Positions 35,147 through 44,438 of a DNA stretch of 64,000 bases are shown here, one piece after another. The DNA lies in assembly GCF_000974785.1 (NCBI RefSeq), contig NZ_BBWV01000001.1, forward strand, positions 1,674,001 to 1,738,000. The letters are read 5' to 3'. Every line of letters starts with the position of its first letter. Position 1 is the stretch's first letter. Source of the DNA: Flavihumibacter petaseus NBRC 106054 (GTDB taxonomy: Bacteria; Bacteroidota; Bacteroidia; Chitinophagales; Chitinophagaceae). The position numbers and the translations under genes are program-made. The notes under the pieces are model-generated. The model made no database searches, was not told the DNA's origin, and worked only from the letters and a program-made list of their open reading frames with translations.

Positions 35147-36186
35147 CGCAATATTCCCACGGCGCGGGCTGCGGGTGCAAGATATCACCGCAGCTGTTGT
35201 CAGAGATCGTGCAGGGCGGACCGGATTTTTCCGGCTTTACACAGTTGCTGGTGGGCAATCAGTCGAATGATGATGCGGCCGTGTACCAGCTGGATGAAAC
35301 CAGTGCGCTGATCTCCACTACTGATTTCTTTATGCCGATCGTGGATGATCCCTTTGATTTCGGGAGGATCGCAGCAGCCAATGCGATCAGTGATGTGTAT
35401 GCCATGGGCGGCAAGCCGCTGATGGCCATCGCGATCCTGGGCTGGCCCGTGAATACCTTGCCGGCAGCTGTGGCGCAGCAGGTAATGGCCGGCGGCCGTG
35501 ATGCCTGTGCAGAAGCAGGGATTCCCCTGGCTGGCGGTCACAGCATTGATTCTCCCGAACCGATCTTCGGACTTTCCGTCAATGGCCTGGTGCACCCCGC
35601 CAACCTGAAGCAGAACAATACGGCGAAAGACGGGGACTGGTTATTCCTGACCAAGGCATTGGGAACAGGGATCCTCTCCACTGCCCAGAAAAAGGGTGTT
35701 TTGTCAGACCCGGATTATGCGAGCCTTGTTAAGCAACTGAAAACACTGAACCGTGCCGGTGCTGTATTCGGCCACCTGCCCGGTGTGCATGCGATGACCG
35801 ATGTAACCGGATTCGGCCTTGCGGGTCATCTCCTGGAAATGGCTGCAGGCAGTGATCTTTATGCCCATGTTCAACTGGACCGTCTGCGCATATTGCCGGG
35901 CGTGAATGCTTTTATAGCTGCCGGAATTTCACCCGGTGGTTGCCAGCGCAACTGGAAAAGTTATGGCGAGCAGGTTGGCTTTGCACCGTCTGTGAATGTA
36001 GCGGAAGCCTCGTTGCTGGTGCCCGATCCGCAAACGAACGGGGGCTTACTGTTAGCAGTAGCCGAAAATTCTGTTCCTGCGGTAGAAGAGGTTTTCCGGC
36101 AGTTTGGCCTGGAAGAATACCTTGAGCCGATCGGCAGGCTGCAGGCAGTTCCGCCTGCAGGCAATGTAAGGGTGTATTTCAGCTGA
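35131..36186 (+). CDS. selD: Selenide, water dikinase (Cys form)
   Basis: 351 residues. The N-terminal glycine/cysteine motif SHGAGCGCKI has Cys at the positions where some SelD proteins carry selenocysteine, so no Sec insertion is needed. DDAAVYQLDE, DFFMPIVDDPFDFG, AGGRDACAEAGIPLAGGHSID and GFGLAGHLLEMA are family blocks. It makes selenophosphate from selenide and ATP. Coupled to mnmH. No selA, selB or selC is in the window. Confidence 0.96.
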   Translation: MQYPLTQYSHGAGCGCKISPQLLSEIVQGGPDFSGFTQLLVGNQSNDDAAVYQLDETSALISTTDFFMPIVDDPFDFGRIAAANAISDVYAMGGKPLMAIAILGWPVNTLPAAVAQQVMAGGRDACAEAGIPLAGGHSIDSPEPIFGLSVNGLVHPANLKQNNTAKDGDWLFLTKALGTGILSTAQKKGVLSDPDYASLVKQLKTLNRAGAVFGHLPGVHAMTDVTGFGLAGHLLEMAAGSDLYAHVQLDRLRILPGVNAFIAAGISPGGCQRNWKSYGEQVGFAPSVNVAEASLLVPDPQTNGGLLLAVAENSVPAVEEVFRQFGLEEYLEPIGRLQAVPPAGNVRVYFS

Positions 36187-36191
36187 TCACC

Positions 36192-36884
36192 TTAAACGCG
36201 TGGCTTCAGGGTAAAGATGATGGACAGCGGTTGTAGTGTATCCGGGTGGAGCGGCTCTGCTGCTGATTCCAGGTAAAAGTCAGTGTTTTTGAAAAGTTTC
36301 AGCCAGCTTCCGATGGTCCGGAAATACCAGGGTGCGGGCTGGGTAAAGTCCTTGCTGAATCCTTTCCAGTTTCCCGGTAACCAGCCTTCCTCATACGGTA
36401 CAGAAGCGCCCGCATTAAAGGGATGAAGGGTCTGAATCATGATGGCACCTGATGGTTGCAGCCAGTTGTTCCGCAGGGTGGAAAACAAGGCCTCTGCAAG
36501 CTCCTTTCCGAAAAGGGAAAAATTGAAAACGATGAGTGCATAGCCTGTGCTTTCAGGTTGTGTGCGGCCGTCGACTATATCCTGGTAAGCGGCGGCACCC
36601 ACCCTCGCAGAAGGGCAATTCCGGGCAGCCTGTTCTGCCAGCGCGGGGATAGCATCCAGGCCATACAACCGCGTTGCCGGCAACACTGCTGACACCGCGC
36701 GCAACAGCCATCCTTCACCACAACCGAGATCAAGCAGGCTGCCGGGGCGGTTTGCTGCAATGGCATCGATAATGGCCTGGTTCGTCACCAGTTTACGGCT
36801 TTCAATACTGTTGGCAGCAATGGCGTTTGTCCATGCCGCGGCATTCACGTGCCAGCTGTCGAGTATTTCCTTTTCCTCGTTCAT
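36192..36884 (-). CDS. Class I SAM-dependent methyltransferase
   Basis: 230 residues. Motif I is SLLDLGCGEGWLLRAV, followed by RLYGLDAIPALAEQA and the motif IV/post region YALIVFNFSLFGKEL and GAIMIQTLHPFN. The substrate is unknown. It is the last of a minus-strand run (M28 peptidase, IPExxxVDY protein, pterin dehydratase, methyltransferase) with gaps of 15-20 bases, and it is convergent with selD. Confidence 0.85.
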   Translation of the reverse strand: MNEEKEILDSWHVNAAAWTNAIAANSIESRKLVTNQAIIDAIAANRPGSLLDLGCGEGWLLRAVSAVLPATRLYGLDAIPALAEQAARNCPSARVGAAAYQDIVDGRTQPESTGYALIVFNFSLFGKELAEALFSTLRNNWLQPSGAIMIQTLHPFNAGASVPYEEGWLPGNWKGFSKDFTQPAPWYFRTIGSWLKLFKNTDFYLESAAEPLHPDTLQPLSIIFTLKPRV

Positions 36885-36900
36885 GCAGGGGTGGCCGGAT

Positions 36901-37131
36901 TCAGACCAGCTTATCTATTTTCTGGGAAAGCTTTTTATCCTTTTCCGTGACAACGTTTCCGGCATCATGGGTATTCAGCCAGATCTCGACGGTATTGTAC
37001 ACATTCGTCCACCGGGGATGATGGTCCATTTTTTCTGCTGCCAGCGCTACGCGCGTCATGAAAGCGAATGCCTCTGAGAAATCCTTAAAGGAAAATTTCC
37101 GGTACAGGGCATTTTCAGTTTCCTGCCACAT
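36901..37131 (-). CDS. phhB: Pterin-4a-carbinolamine dehydratase
   Basis: 76 residues, a little shorter than the usual 95-110. The active-site pattern is intact: [20 protein letters not shown] with the two His after an acidic residue, then the third conserved His and Asp in NTHDAG and VTEKD. It dehydrates 4a-hydroxytetrahydropterin, recycling the cofactor of aromatic hydroxylases. No hydroxylase gene is in the window. Confidence 0.92.
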   Translation of the reverse strand: MWQETENALYRKFSFKDFSEAFAFMTRVALAAEKMDHHPRWTNVYNTVEIWLNTHDAGNVVTEKDKKLSQKIDKLV

Positions 37132-37145
37132 AACAAACAGTTTAA

Positions 37146-37580
37146 TTAAAAAATCAAATGTTCCTTATTCCTGATCTTTTCGTTGGTCATTTCCACCACC
37201 AGCTGTACCCCGTTGAAACTGCGGATCGTTTGCGCGATTTCCGTGATCAGTCCCTCCTGGATATTCTCGCCCTTGGTGAGCCAGATATAGTCCAGGTGCC
37301 TGAATTCGGGCAACAGGTATTCGCCGTCATGCTGGTTGCGGTACAGGTAATGGGCGCGGTACAGCTGCGGTTCCTGGTATTCATAGATCGGGAAATAATA
37401 GTGCCGGTTTTTTTTCGTCATCTGGATCTCCAGGTCCACATTGACGCGGAACCGGAATCTTAGGTGCTGGTTGAGATGCCAGCAAAACTGGTAGTCCCGG
37501 ATGGGGGCTACAATGCCCATCAGGTGCGCATCTTCGAAGAATTCCTCCGCCATTTCCGCGACATCCAGTTTCAGTTTCAT
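37146..37580 (-). CDS. IPExxxVDY-family protein
   Basis: 144 residues. This Bacteroidota family is named for a motif, seen here as [12 protein letters not shown]. The N-terminus ([23 protein letters not shown]) and [11 protein letters not shown] also fit. Function unknown; it is soluble with no signal peptide. Confidence 0.85.
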   Translation of the reverse strand: MKLKLDVAEMAEEFFEDAHLMGIVAPIRDYQFCWHLNQHLRFRFRVNVDLEIQMTKKNRHYYFPIYEYQEPQLYRAHYLYRNQHDGEYLLPEFRHLDYIWLTKGENIQEGLITEIAQTIRSFNGVQLVVEMTNEKIRNKEHLIF

Positions 37581-37599
37581 AGCAGCAATTTACGAGCAA

Positions 37600-39237
37600 T
37601 CAGAATTCCACTTCAGCAGTCATTTCGGCTTCGGCACGTTTGTACTTAACGGTTGTTTTGTCGCCCTTCTTAAACTTGCCCAGCGCCTGCATATAGGCTT
37701 CCACATCTGCAGTAGGATGTTCACCCAGCTGGAGGATAATATCCCCCGCCAGCAGCCCGGCTTTTTTAGCGGGACGGCCTTCGCTGACACCATCTACCCG
37801 TACCCCTGTTCCGCTGAAGCTGTAATCGGGCATGATGCCCATTGTGACGGAGAACCTGGAGGAAGTGGAGGTCTGCTGTTCGCGGGTTTTGGTAAAGGCC
37901 AGCTTTTTATCGCCCGGTACCTGCCGGATCACCTGGTAGATCAGCTGGATCACGCGGTATTCACCTTCTGCATTGATCCGGGGTGCATCATCGGTTGGTT
38001 TATGGTAATCGGTGTGCAGTCCCGTGAAAAAGAACAGCACCGGGATATCTTTCCGGTAAAAGGAAGTGTGGTCGCTGGGTCCGGTTCCGCTGCTGTCATA
38101 CTTCACCTGGAAATATTTTATGGCGGGTATCTGTGAGAAGGTTGTTGCCCATTCAGGGGAGGTGCCGTAACCGCCGATCGTCAGTCCGTGGGAGCTGTCG
38201 TTCAGCCTGCCGACCATGTCCATATTGATCATGTAATTGACCTGTGCCAGTGGTACGGTAGCGTGTTCCGTAAAATATTTCGATCCGAACAATCCGAGTT
38301 CTTCGCCGGAAAAGGCCACCAGCAGGTAGTTGCTCGTTTTCTTCTTGTCTTTTTTGAGCATTCTGCCCAGTTCGATCAGGGCTGCCGTTCCGCTGGCATT
38401 GTCATCAGCCCCGTTGTGGATCTCGTGCTGGCCGTTGCGCAGCATGGAGTTGCCGTCTTCCCCGTAGCCCAGGTGGTCAAAATGTGCCCCGATCACGATC
38501 GTGTAGGGAGCACCGTTATCCATATAGCCGATGACGTTGCGGCCGGTACGCTCCTTTTGCACAAAGCCTGATTTCAGTTTGATCTCGAGGGTGGCAGTTT
38601 CGTCGGTCAGGTACCTGGAAGCGACCGTGCTATTCAGGACAAACAGCGGGATGGGCAGCGGCTCGCCTTTTTGTTTGGACTGGAAAGTAAGCGTGGAATC
38701 ATTGTACACGAGCAGTGCCGTGGCACCTTTGGCAGCCGCGGCTTTTGTCTTCTCCAGCAGCCAGGATTCCATGTCAAAATGCGGATTACCGGAATTGGCT
38801 TCCTTCGCTTCGTTCAGGTCAAGTACCCAGGGAACACCGGCTTCCTGCAACGCAATGGAGGGCATTGCTTCCAGCATTTTGTCGGGAGAAAGCGCATGCA
38901 CGAAATAGTTATGCTTTTCTACCTCATTGCCATTGATGAAAAGATAGCTGGCGCCCTTGTAATCTTTGCCGTCATTGATGGGGAAAGTCTGTTGCCAGCC
39001 CTGTTCTGCTTTGGGTTGCAACCCGATCGATTCGAACTGCCGTATGATATAATCCGCTGCCAGTTGCTCGCCTTTTGTGCCGGCCCTGCGGCCTTCCAGC
39101 TGATCATCGGCGAGAAAAACAATATGCTGCCGGATCGCCTCCACGACCACCTTGTCGCCTTTTTTGAGCTTCTGGGCGGAGGCGACACTGCTGCTGAACA
39201 GGAGAAGGCCCAGCGCATAACGGGCGGATGAAATCAT
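37600..39237 (-). CDS. Secreted M28 metallopeptidase with PA and PDZ domains
   Basis: 545 residues from ATG 39237 (MISSARYALG), which gives a clean signal peptide ending VASA. Zinc ligands are in GAHFDHLG, NGADDNASGTAAL, SGEELGLFGS, MDMVGRL and the late SDHTSF. A protease-associated insert lies around residues 125-220, and a PDZ domain ends the protein (VDGVSEGRPAKKAGLLAGDIILQL). It is an aminopeptidase-type exported enzyme. First gene of a minus-strand run. Confidence 0.92.
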   Translation of the reverse strand: MISSARYALGLLLFSSSVASAQKLKKGDKVVVEAIRQHIVFLADDQLEGRRAGTKGEQLAADYIIRQFESIGLQPKAEQGWQQTFPINDGKDYKGASYLFINGNEVEKHNYFVHALSPDKMLEAMPSIALQEAGVPWVLDLNEAKEANSGNPHFDMESWLLEKTKAAAAKGATALLVYNDSTLTFQSKQKGEPLPIPLFVLNSTVASRYLTDETATLEIKLKSGFVQKERTGRNVIGYMDNGAPYTIVIGAHFDHLGYGEDGNSMLRNGQHEIHNGADDNASGTAALIELGRMLKKDKKKTSNYLLVAFSGEELGLFGSKYFTEHATVPLAQVNYMINMDMVGRLNDSSHGLTIGGYGTSPEWATTFSQIPAIKYFQVKYDSSGTGPSDHTSFYRKDIPVLFFFTGLHTDYHKPTDDAPRINAEGEYRVIQLIYQVIRQVPGDKKLAFTKTREQQTSTSSRFSVTMGIMPDYSFSGTGVRVDGVSEGRPAKKAGLLAGDIILQLGEHPTADVEAYMQALGKFKKGDKTTVKYKRAEAEMTAEVEF

Positions 39238-39389
39238 AACGTTCACGACTTTAACGGCAAAGGTATTATTGCATTTGCTAATACCGTGCCGCAATGAGAG
39301 AATAAATATTATGGTTATCTGCGAAGCTTTCCGTTACTTTTGCAGATTGTCCTGCCCGCAAGCAAGGACGTTACCAAACAGGCTAGCGA

Positions 39390-42300
39390 ATGGCATTACC
39401 GCACCTTATTAAATATGTTTATACCAATGGAACAGATGAAGTAATCCGGCGGGGTAAAAAAATCCATGCCATTGGTTTTGTGGAGATGGTTGAATATGAT
39501 GAGTTACTGGGTTCTGTTACGTTCAGGGTAAAAGACGACAGCTACTCTACCTACTACAAAGTTTACATTCAGAAATTTACTGACCCGAAAGGGTTGTCCG
39601 TGCGGTGCAGTTGTCCCTATAACCTGGGTGACATCTGCCGCCATGAAGCTGCTGCGCTGATTCAGCTGCAGGAGCTGCTGGATAAAAACCTGCTGCAGGC
39701 AGAAGAAGTGGAATACGATCAGCGGCACACGGTCATCAAAATGAAGACCATTGATCTTAAAACGATCAAACTGCTGAGCGGACAGGAAACCTTTAATGAG
39801 GCGGAGCAATATCTCCAGAAGGGGCGTGCCAATATTGAATCTGCTGCGGATGAAGTAGTGACGGCAACCGTTGAACTGGAAGGAAAGACTTACAAGGTGG
39901 TGATCCGCAAAAATGAGGAGCGCAACTTCGATACCAGTTGCGATTATGTGGATTCCAAACATCCGCTCTGCCTGCCGAAGGTGATTGTGTTCCTCCAGCT
40001 GCTCAACAGTTTTGGTCCCAATTATTTCGACAGTATCCGCAACTGGGACAAGGAAAAAAACAAGTTGCTGGAAGTTTACGGATATAGCCTGAATGATGAT
40101 CTGAAAGGGAAATTCGAGTTTGCTTACAAGGAAGGGAAACCATTCCTGCGGGTGCTCGACAGTTCCATTAAAAGAATAAATCCGCTGCAGACCTCAAGGC
40201 CCAAGCCGGTAGAGGTTGCAGCAGTACTCGAAGAACAGGAACCCGAAACGCCTGAAAAGCTCAATGGCAGTCAGCAACGGATCGGGATTGTGTTGAATCT
40301 CCATCACCGCAGCTACCCTGGTTTCCAGCTGGAAGCCATCCAGGGAGAGCCGGATGATCAGCAGCAACAATTTGTGGGAAAGGTTGAAAAGATTGACCTG
40401 TCGAAATATGTCAACATTGAATCTTTCCCGGAATCAGATCGTGGACTTGTGCCGTCCTTGCGACGCATGCAGGATACCGAACTGACCAAGTACCTCAACC
40501 GCAATTCGCCCTTCAGCGGGATCTGGGAAAATATTGTACATCATGAGAATGAGGATCTGCCTGCAGAGACCAAACACCTCGTGGTGGAATACCTGCAACC
40601 GAAATTGCGGAAGCTCCTGAATGAAGTCGCAGACAGCCCTTTCTTCTTCCAGCTGCCTGCGGGAAAATCCTTTAAGACGGAGAACCTGGTTTCGATTGAT
40701 ATAGAAACGGCACCGCTGATTCCTTTCTTCAAGGTGCAGCAGAAGCAGAAGCAATATGAAGTAAGCTGCTGGATCAAGATCAATGGATCGGAAATGCGGC
40801 TGACAGACAATCAACTCAATGGCAACCTGTTGTTTCTCTATAACGGCAGTCTGCATGGCTGGCGCAATGAAGAAGATGTGAACCGGGTGGAAACCTTTAT
40901 GCCGAAGGGAACCATCACGATCACCAAGGCTACCTGGCCCATGCAGTTGCTGAACCTTGTGCTGCCTCTGGCAAAACATTATCACGTTGAATTTGATCCT
41001 GCGCTGATCTCGTCCTATAAAGATGGCGAACCTGAGCGCAAGCTCATGCTGCAGGAGAAAGGTGAATACCTCGTCTTCCAGCCGATTTTCTCCTACAAGG
41101 GATTTGAAACCAAGCCGGGTGACAAGGATGAGATTATCGTTCCCGATGGCGAGAAGGTGATGATCGTTCACCGCAACAAAAGTGTGGAGCAACAGTTCCT
41201 GCAAAAGCTGGAAGCGCTGCATTCGAATTTCATCAGACCTGAGGGCTCACAAAATCTGGTACTAAAAGGTGCGGATGTACTGAAGAATAACTGGTTCTTT
41301 CTTTTCGTAGATGCCATGAAGGAAATGAAGATCCCGGTATATGGCTTTGAAGCGTTAAAGAATTTCCGATTCAATACAGCGAAACCGCAAACGCGGATCC
41401 AGATCAGCAGCAATACCGACTGGTTCGATGCAAAGGTGGACATCATTTTCGGCGACCAGAAGGTTACCGTGGCAGAAGTGAAAAGAGCGCTCGCCAACAA
41501 GCAGCAGTTTGTGCAGCTGGATGATGGGACGCTCGGGATCCTGCCCGAGGAGTGGATCAAAAAATATTCCCTGCTGTTCCGCATCGGTGAGGGAAAGGCG
41601 CAAAACCTGCGCCTGTCGAAATACCACATGAGTGTGATCGACGAACTGTACAACGAGAGAAACGAAGAAGAGCTGTTTGTGCAGCTTGAAGAAAAATATG
41701 AAAGGCTGCGCGGGTTCAAGAGCATCCGCGAAGTACATCCGCCGTCACACCTTCTGCCGATTTTACGGCCGTACCAGTCCTTCGGCTTCCAGTGGCTCAA
41801 CTACCTGAGTGAAGTGAACTGGGGCGGCATCCTGGCGGACGATATGGGTCTTGGTAAAACCGTGCAGGCGCTCAGTTTTCTGCAGCATTACCGCGACACG
41901 CACGGCGGGCTGAAGGCGCTGGTCGTTTGTCCCACCACGCTGATGTTCAACTGGGAAAACGAGATCAGGAAATTTACTCCGGCACTGACCTATCATATTC
42001 ATCACGGCGGAGAACGCACGCGCAGCAAAACACTGCTGGATGAAAAAAATGTGATCATCACTACTTATGGCACCCTTCGAAGCGACATCAAGCTGCTGGT
42101 GGACCTGGAGTTTGATGCAGTAGTACTGGATGAATCGCAGGCCATTAAAAACCCTGCCAGCAAGGTTACCAAAGCGGCTTCCCTCCTGCGTGCCAAACAT
42201 CGGTTGTGCATGAGTGGTACGCCGTTACAGAACAATACTTTTGATATCTATGCGCAGATGAACTTCCTGAACCCCGGCATGCTGGGCAGCATGGAGTTCT

Positions 42301-43151
42301 TCCGCCAGGAATTTGCCATTCCCATCGACAAGTTCGGTGAACAGGACCGTAAGGAACACCTGCGCAAAATCCTGTTCCCGTTCATCCTGCGGCGGACTAA
42401 GGAACAAGTGGCGAAAGACCTTCCGGAAAAAACAGAGACCATTCTCTGGTGTGAGATGGAAGATGAGCAGCGGAAGATCTATGATGCGTACCGAAACGAT
42501 TTCCGGGATAAGATCCTGGGAACGATCGAATCGCAGGGTGTGCAGAAATCGCAGCTGACGATCCTGCAGGGCCTGATGAAACTGCGGCAGATCTGTGATT
42601 CACCGGCGATCCTGAATGAGCAGGAGAAGTTTGAAAATCATTCCATCAAGCTCGAGGAACTCGGCCGCGAGATCACGGAGAATATCAGTAACCACAAGGC
42701 GCTGGTGTTTTCGCAGTTCCTGGGGATGCTGGGGCTGATCAGGACCAAGTTGAAGGAGCTGGGTGTGGATTATGAATATTTTGATGGCAGTACGACGGCT
42801 ATTGACCGGGAAAAGGCGATCCAGCGATTCCAGAACGATGAGAATTGCAGGGTGTTCCTGATCTCGCTGAAAGCTGGTGGTGTGGGTTTGAACCTTACGG
42901 CTGCGGATTATGTGTATATCGTTGACCCCTGGTGGAACCCGGCGGTAGAGCAACAGGCGATCGACCGGACGCACCGGATTGGCCAGACGAAGAGCATTTT
43001 TGCTTACAGGATGATCTGTAAAGATACCATCGAAGATAAGATCCTGCAGTTGCAGGAAAGGAAGCGGGTGCTTGCGAGAGACCTGATTGCCGATGACGAA
43101 GGATTTGTGAAGAACCTGACCAGGGAGGATGTGGAATACCTGTTCAGTTAA
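39390..43151 (+). CDS. SWIM-domain SNF2-family ATPase
   Basis: 1253 residues. A SWIM zinc-finger (CSCPYNLGDICRHE, about residues 73-88) at the N-terminus, a long SNF2-associated middle region, then the SF2 motor: Walker A DDMGLGKTVQAL (near 815), LDESQ in place of DEAH, MSGTPLQNNTFD, and motifs V/VI in LKAGGVGLNLTAADYVYIVD and QAIDRTHRIGQ. Bacterial SWIM-SNF2 proteins of this HepA-like class are thought to remodel transcription or nucleic-acid complexes. Single gene, no defence partner nearby. Confidence 0.92.
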   Translation: MALPHLIKYVYTNGTDEVIRRGKKIHAIGFVEMVEYDELLGSVTFRVKDDSYSTYYKVYIQKFTDPKGLSVRCSCPYNLGDICRHEAAALIQLQELLDKNLLQAEEVEYDQRHTVIKMKTIDLKTIKLLSGQETFNEAEQYLQKGRANIESAADEVVTATVELEGKTYKVVIRKNEERNFDTSCDYVDSKHPLCLPKVIVFLQLLNSFGPNYFDSIRNWDKEKNKLLEVYGYSLNDDLKGKFEFAYKEGKPFLRVLDSSIKRINPLQTSRPKPVEVAAVLEEQEPETPEKLNGSQQRIGIVLNLHHRSYPGFQLEAIQGEPDDQQQQFVGKVEKIDLSKYVNIESFPESDRGLVPSLRRMQDTELTKYLNRNSPFSGIWENIVHHENEDLPAETKHLVVEYLQPKLRKLLNEVADSPFFFQLPAGKSFKTENLVSIDIETAPLIPFFKVQQKQKQYEVSCWIKINGSEMRLTDNQLNGNLLFLYNGSLHGWRNEEDVNRVETFMPKGTITITKATWPMQLLNLVLPLAKHYHVEFDPALISSYKDGEPERKLMLQEKGEYLVFQPIFSYKGFETKPGDKDEIIVPDGEKVMIVHRNKSVEQQFLQKLEALHSNFIRPEGSQNLVLKGADVLKNNWFFLFVDAMKEMKIPVYGFEALKNFRFNTAKPQTRIQISSNTDWFDAKVDIIFGDQKVTVAEVKRALANKQQFVQLDDGTLGILPEEWIKKYSLLFRIGEGKAQNLRLSKYHMSVIDELYNERNEEELFVQLEEKYERLRGFKSIREVHPPSHLLPILRPYQSFGFQWLNYLSEVNWGGILADDMGLGKTVQALSFLQHYRDTHGGLKALVVCPTTLMFNWENEIRKFTPALTYHIHHGGERTRSKTLLDEKNVIITTYGTLRSDIKLLVDLEFDAVVLDESQAIKNPASKVTKAASLLRAKHRLCMSGTPLQNNTFDIYAQMNFLNPGMLGSMEFFRQEFAIPIDKFGEQDRKEHLRKILFPFILRRTKEQVAKDLPEKTETILWCEMEDEQRKIYDAYRNDFRDKILGTIESQGVQKSQLTILQGLMKLRQICDSPAILNEQEKFENHSIKLEELGREITENISNHKALVFSQFLGMLGLIRTKLKELGVDYEYFDGSTTAIDREKAIQRFQNDENCRVFLISLKAGGVGLNLTAADYVYIVDPWWNPAVEQQAIDRTHRIGQTKSIFAYRMICKDTIEDKILQLQERKRVLARDLIADDEGFVKNLTREDVEYLFS

Positions 43152-43176
43152 AAAAAAGGCCCCGTCAACCGGGGCC
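43149..43176 (-). terminator. Intrinsic terminator of a small minus-strand gene
   Basis: GGCCCCG and CGGGGCC pair over a 5-base loop; on the minus strand TTTTTTTT follows. On the plus strand no T-tract follows, so it serves minus-strand transcription, that is, the small gene at 43226-43399. Confidence 0.8.
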
Positions 43177-43225
43177 CGCTCTTACAAATGTGGTTTCAGA
43201 AGTAAGGGCTGAATATATGGGTGGG

Positions 43226-43399
43226 TTAGTGACGATAATGGCGCCGGACATACACTGTCCGGTTTTCAATGGGTGACTCACCCCGGAGGATGATGCAGAG
43301 AAGGTATCTGGCAAAGCGGGTAAAATTCAGCACCGGACGGTAACTGTCCTTGTTGATTTTGATGGCGTCGATGCTGTAATGTATGTCTTTCCGATTCAT
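43226..43399 (-). CDS. Small basic protein, 57 residues, unknown
   Basis: The ORF runs from an ATG at 43399 (MNRKDIHYSIDAIKINKDSY) to a TAA. The product is strongly basic with a central hydrophobic LLCIIL and a C-terminus VYVRRHYRH. Codon choice (ATC, GAC, AAC, CTG) matches neighbouring genes. A terminator follows at 43149-43176 and an operator-like palindrome lies 18 bases upstream. It fills what otherwise is a 350-base gap between the SNF2 gene and tatC. Confidence 0.65.
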   Translation of the reverse strand: MNRKDIHYSIDAIKINKDSYRPVLNFTRFARYLLCIILRGESPIENRTVYVRRHYRH

Positions 43400-43416
43400 G
43401 ATATTGGGTTTTGGAG

Positions 43417-43436
43417 CGTTCTAACCACCTAGAACG
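43417..43436. promoter_or_regulatory. Operator-like palindrome
   Basis: CGTTCTAACCACCTAGAACG has perfect 7-base arms around a 6-base spacer. It lies between the divergent 57-codon gene and tatC and could control either. Confidence 0.45.
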
Positions 43437-43482
43437 ACAGACAAAAAGTTTTATTGTGCCGGCCCGCGGTGCTTTGAATCCT

Positions 43483-43490
43483 TAAATTTG
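43483..43490 (+). promoter_or_regulatory. Candidate -7 box of tatC
   Basis: TAAATTTG, a full match to TAnnTTTG, ends 17 bases before the tatC ATG. The upstream TTG is not at the usual spacing. Confidence 0.45.
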
Positions 43491-43507
43491 CGGGCTTTTA
43501 ATTCTAT

Positions 43508-44359
43508 ATGGCGAAGAGTTTATTTAACCGGAAGTCCGCGTCAGGTGCTGAAATGTCTTTTGTTGATCATCTCGAGGCGCTTCGCTGGCACATCATGCGC
43601 GCCCTGCTGGCTATACTTGTAGGCGCGATCGTGGTATTCATTTACATGGATTTTTTCTTTGGCCAGGTCGTCATGGGTCCGGCCAACAAGGACTTTATCA
43701 CGTACCGCATCTTATGCGCCACCAGCCATAAGCTCGGGATGGGCAATGCACTATGCCTTGAGGACATCAACCTGAAGCTGATCAGTACGGAAATGAGCAG
43801 CCAGTTCATGATGAGCTTCACCATCGCCTTTATCGGCGGGTTTATTATAGCTTTTCCCTTTGTGTTCTGGGAGTTCTGGCGCTTTGTGAAACCTGCACTG
43901 ACCACCAAGGAGCTGAGAAAAACGCGGGGCGTGATCTTCTGGGTGTCGCTGCTGTTCTTTTCGGGTGTCAGTTTCGGTTACTTCCTCATTGCTCCCTATA
44001 CGGTCAATTTCTTCGCTGCATATACCCTTAGTCCATTGATTGCCAACACTTTCACCATCAGTGACTACATCGATAACATCGTATCACTGGTGCTGGGTAC
44101 AGGGATCGTTTTCCAGCTGCCGCTGGTGGTGTATTTCCTGGCCAAGGTGGGTATCCTGACAGCAGATTTTCTGCGTACCTACCGGAAGTTTGCCGTGGTG
44201 ATCATCCTGGTGATCGCTGCGGTGATCACGCCGCCGGATGTGGTGAGCCAGCTGATTGTGACAGTGCCCCTGTGGCTGTTATACGAGATCAGTATCTCCA
44301 TCGCTGCCCGGGTGAACAAGGAAGCAGAGAAGGATACCCTGCCTGAAGAGTGGAGCTAA
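43508..44359 (+). CDS. tatC: Twin-arginine translocase subunit TatC
   Basis: 283 residues with six membrane helices. TatC landmarks: MSFVDHLEALRWHI at the N-terminus, FVFWEFWRFVKPALTTKE, the conserved FGYFLIAPY region, and ITPPDVVSQLIVTVPLWLLYE in the last helices. It binds twin-arginine signals and is the core of the Tat export channel. tatA is not adjacent. The GH5 enzyme at 18.3 kb is a likely client. Confidence 0.96.
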   Translation: MAKSLFNRKSASGAEMSFVDHLEALRWHIMRALLAILVGAIVVFIYMDFFFGQVVMGPANKDFITYRILCATSHKLGMGNALCLEDINLKLISTEMSSQFMMSFTIAFIGGFIIAFPFVFWEFWRFVKPALTTKELRKTRGVIFWVSLLFFSGVSFGYFLIAPYTVNFFAAYTLSPLIANTFTISDYIDNIVSLVLGTGIVFQLPLVVYFLAKVGILTADFLRTYRKFAVVIILVIAAVITPPDVVSQLIVTVPLWLLYEISISIAARVNKEAEKDTLPEEWS

Positions 44360-44438
44360 AAGCCTGAATTGTATGATTGGTATGACCTGAAGCGTGTCGT
44401 TTCTTATATTGCCGCTTCAATCTAACATAACTTCATAC

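Noticed and set aside
39390-43151. Defence-island SNF2 helicase (DISARM or similar)
   Set aside because: The gene stands alone with SWIM domain and ordinary neighbours; no methylase, nuclease or phospholipase partner.
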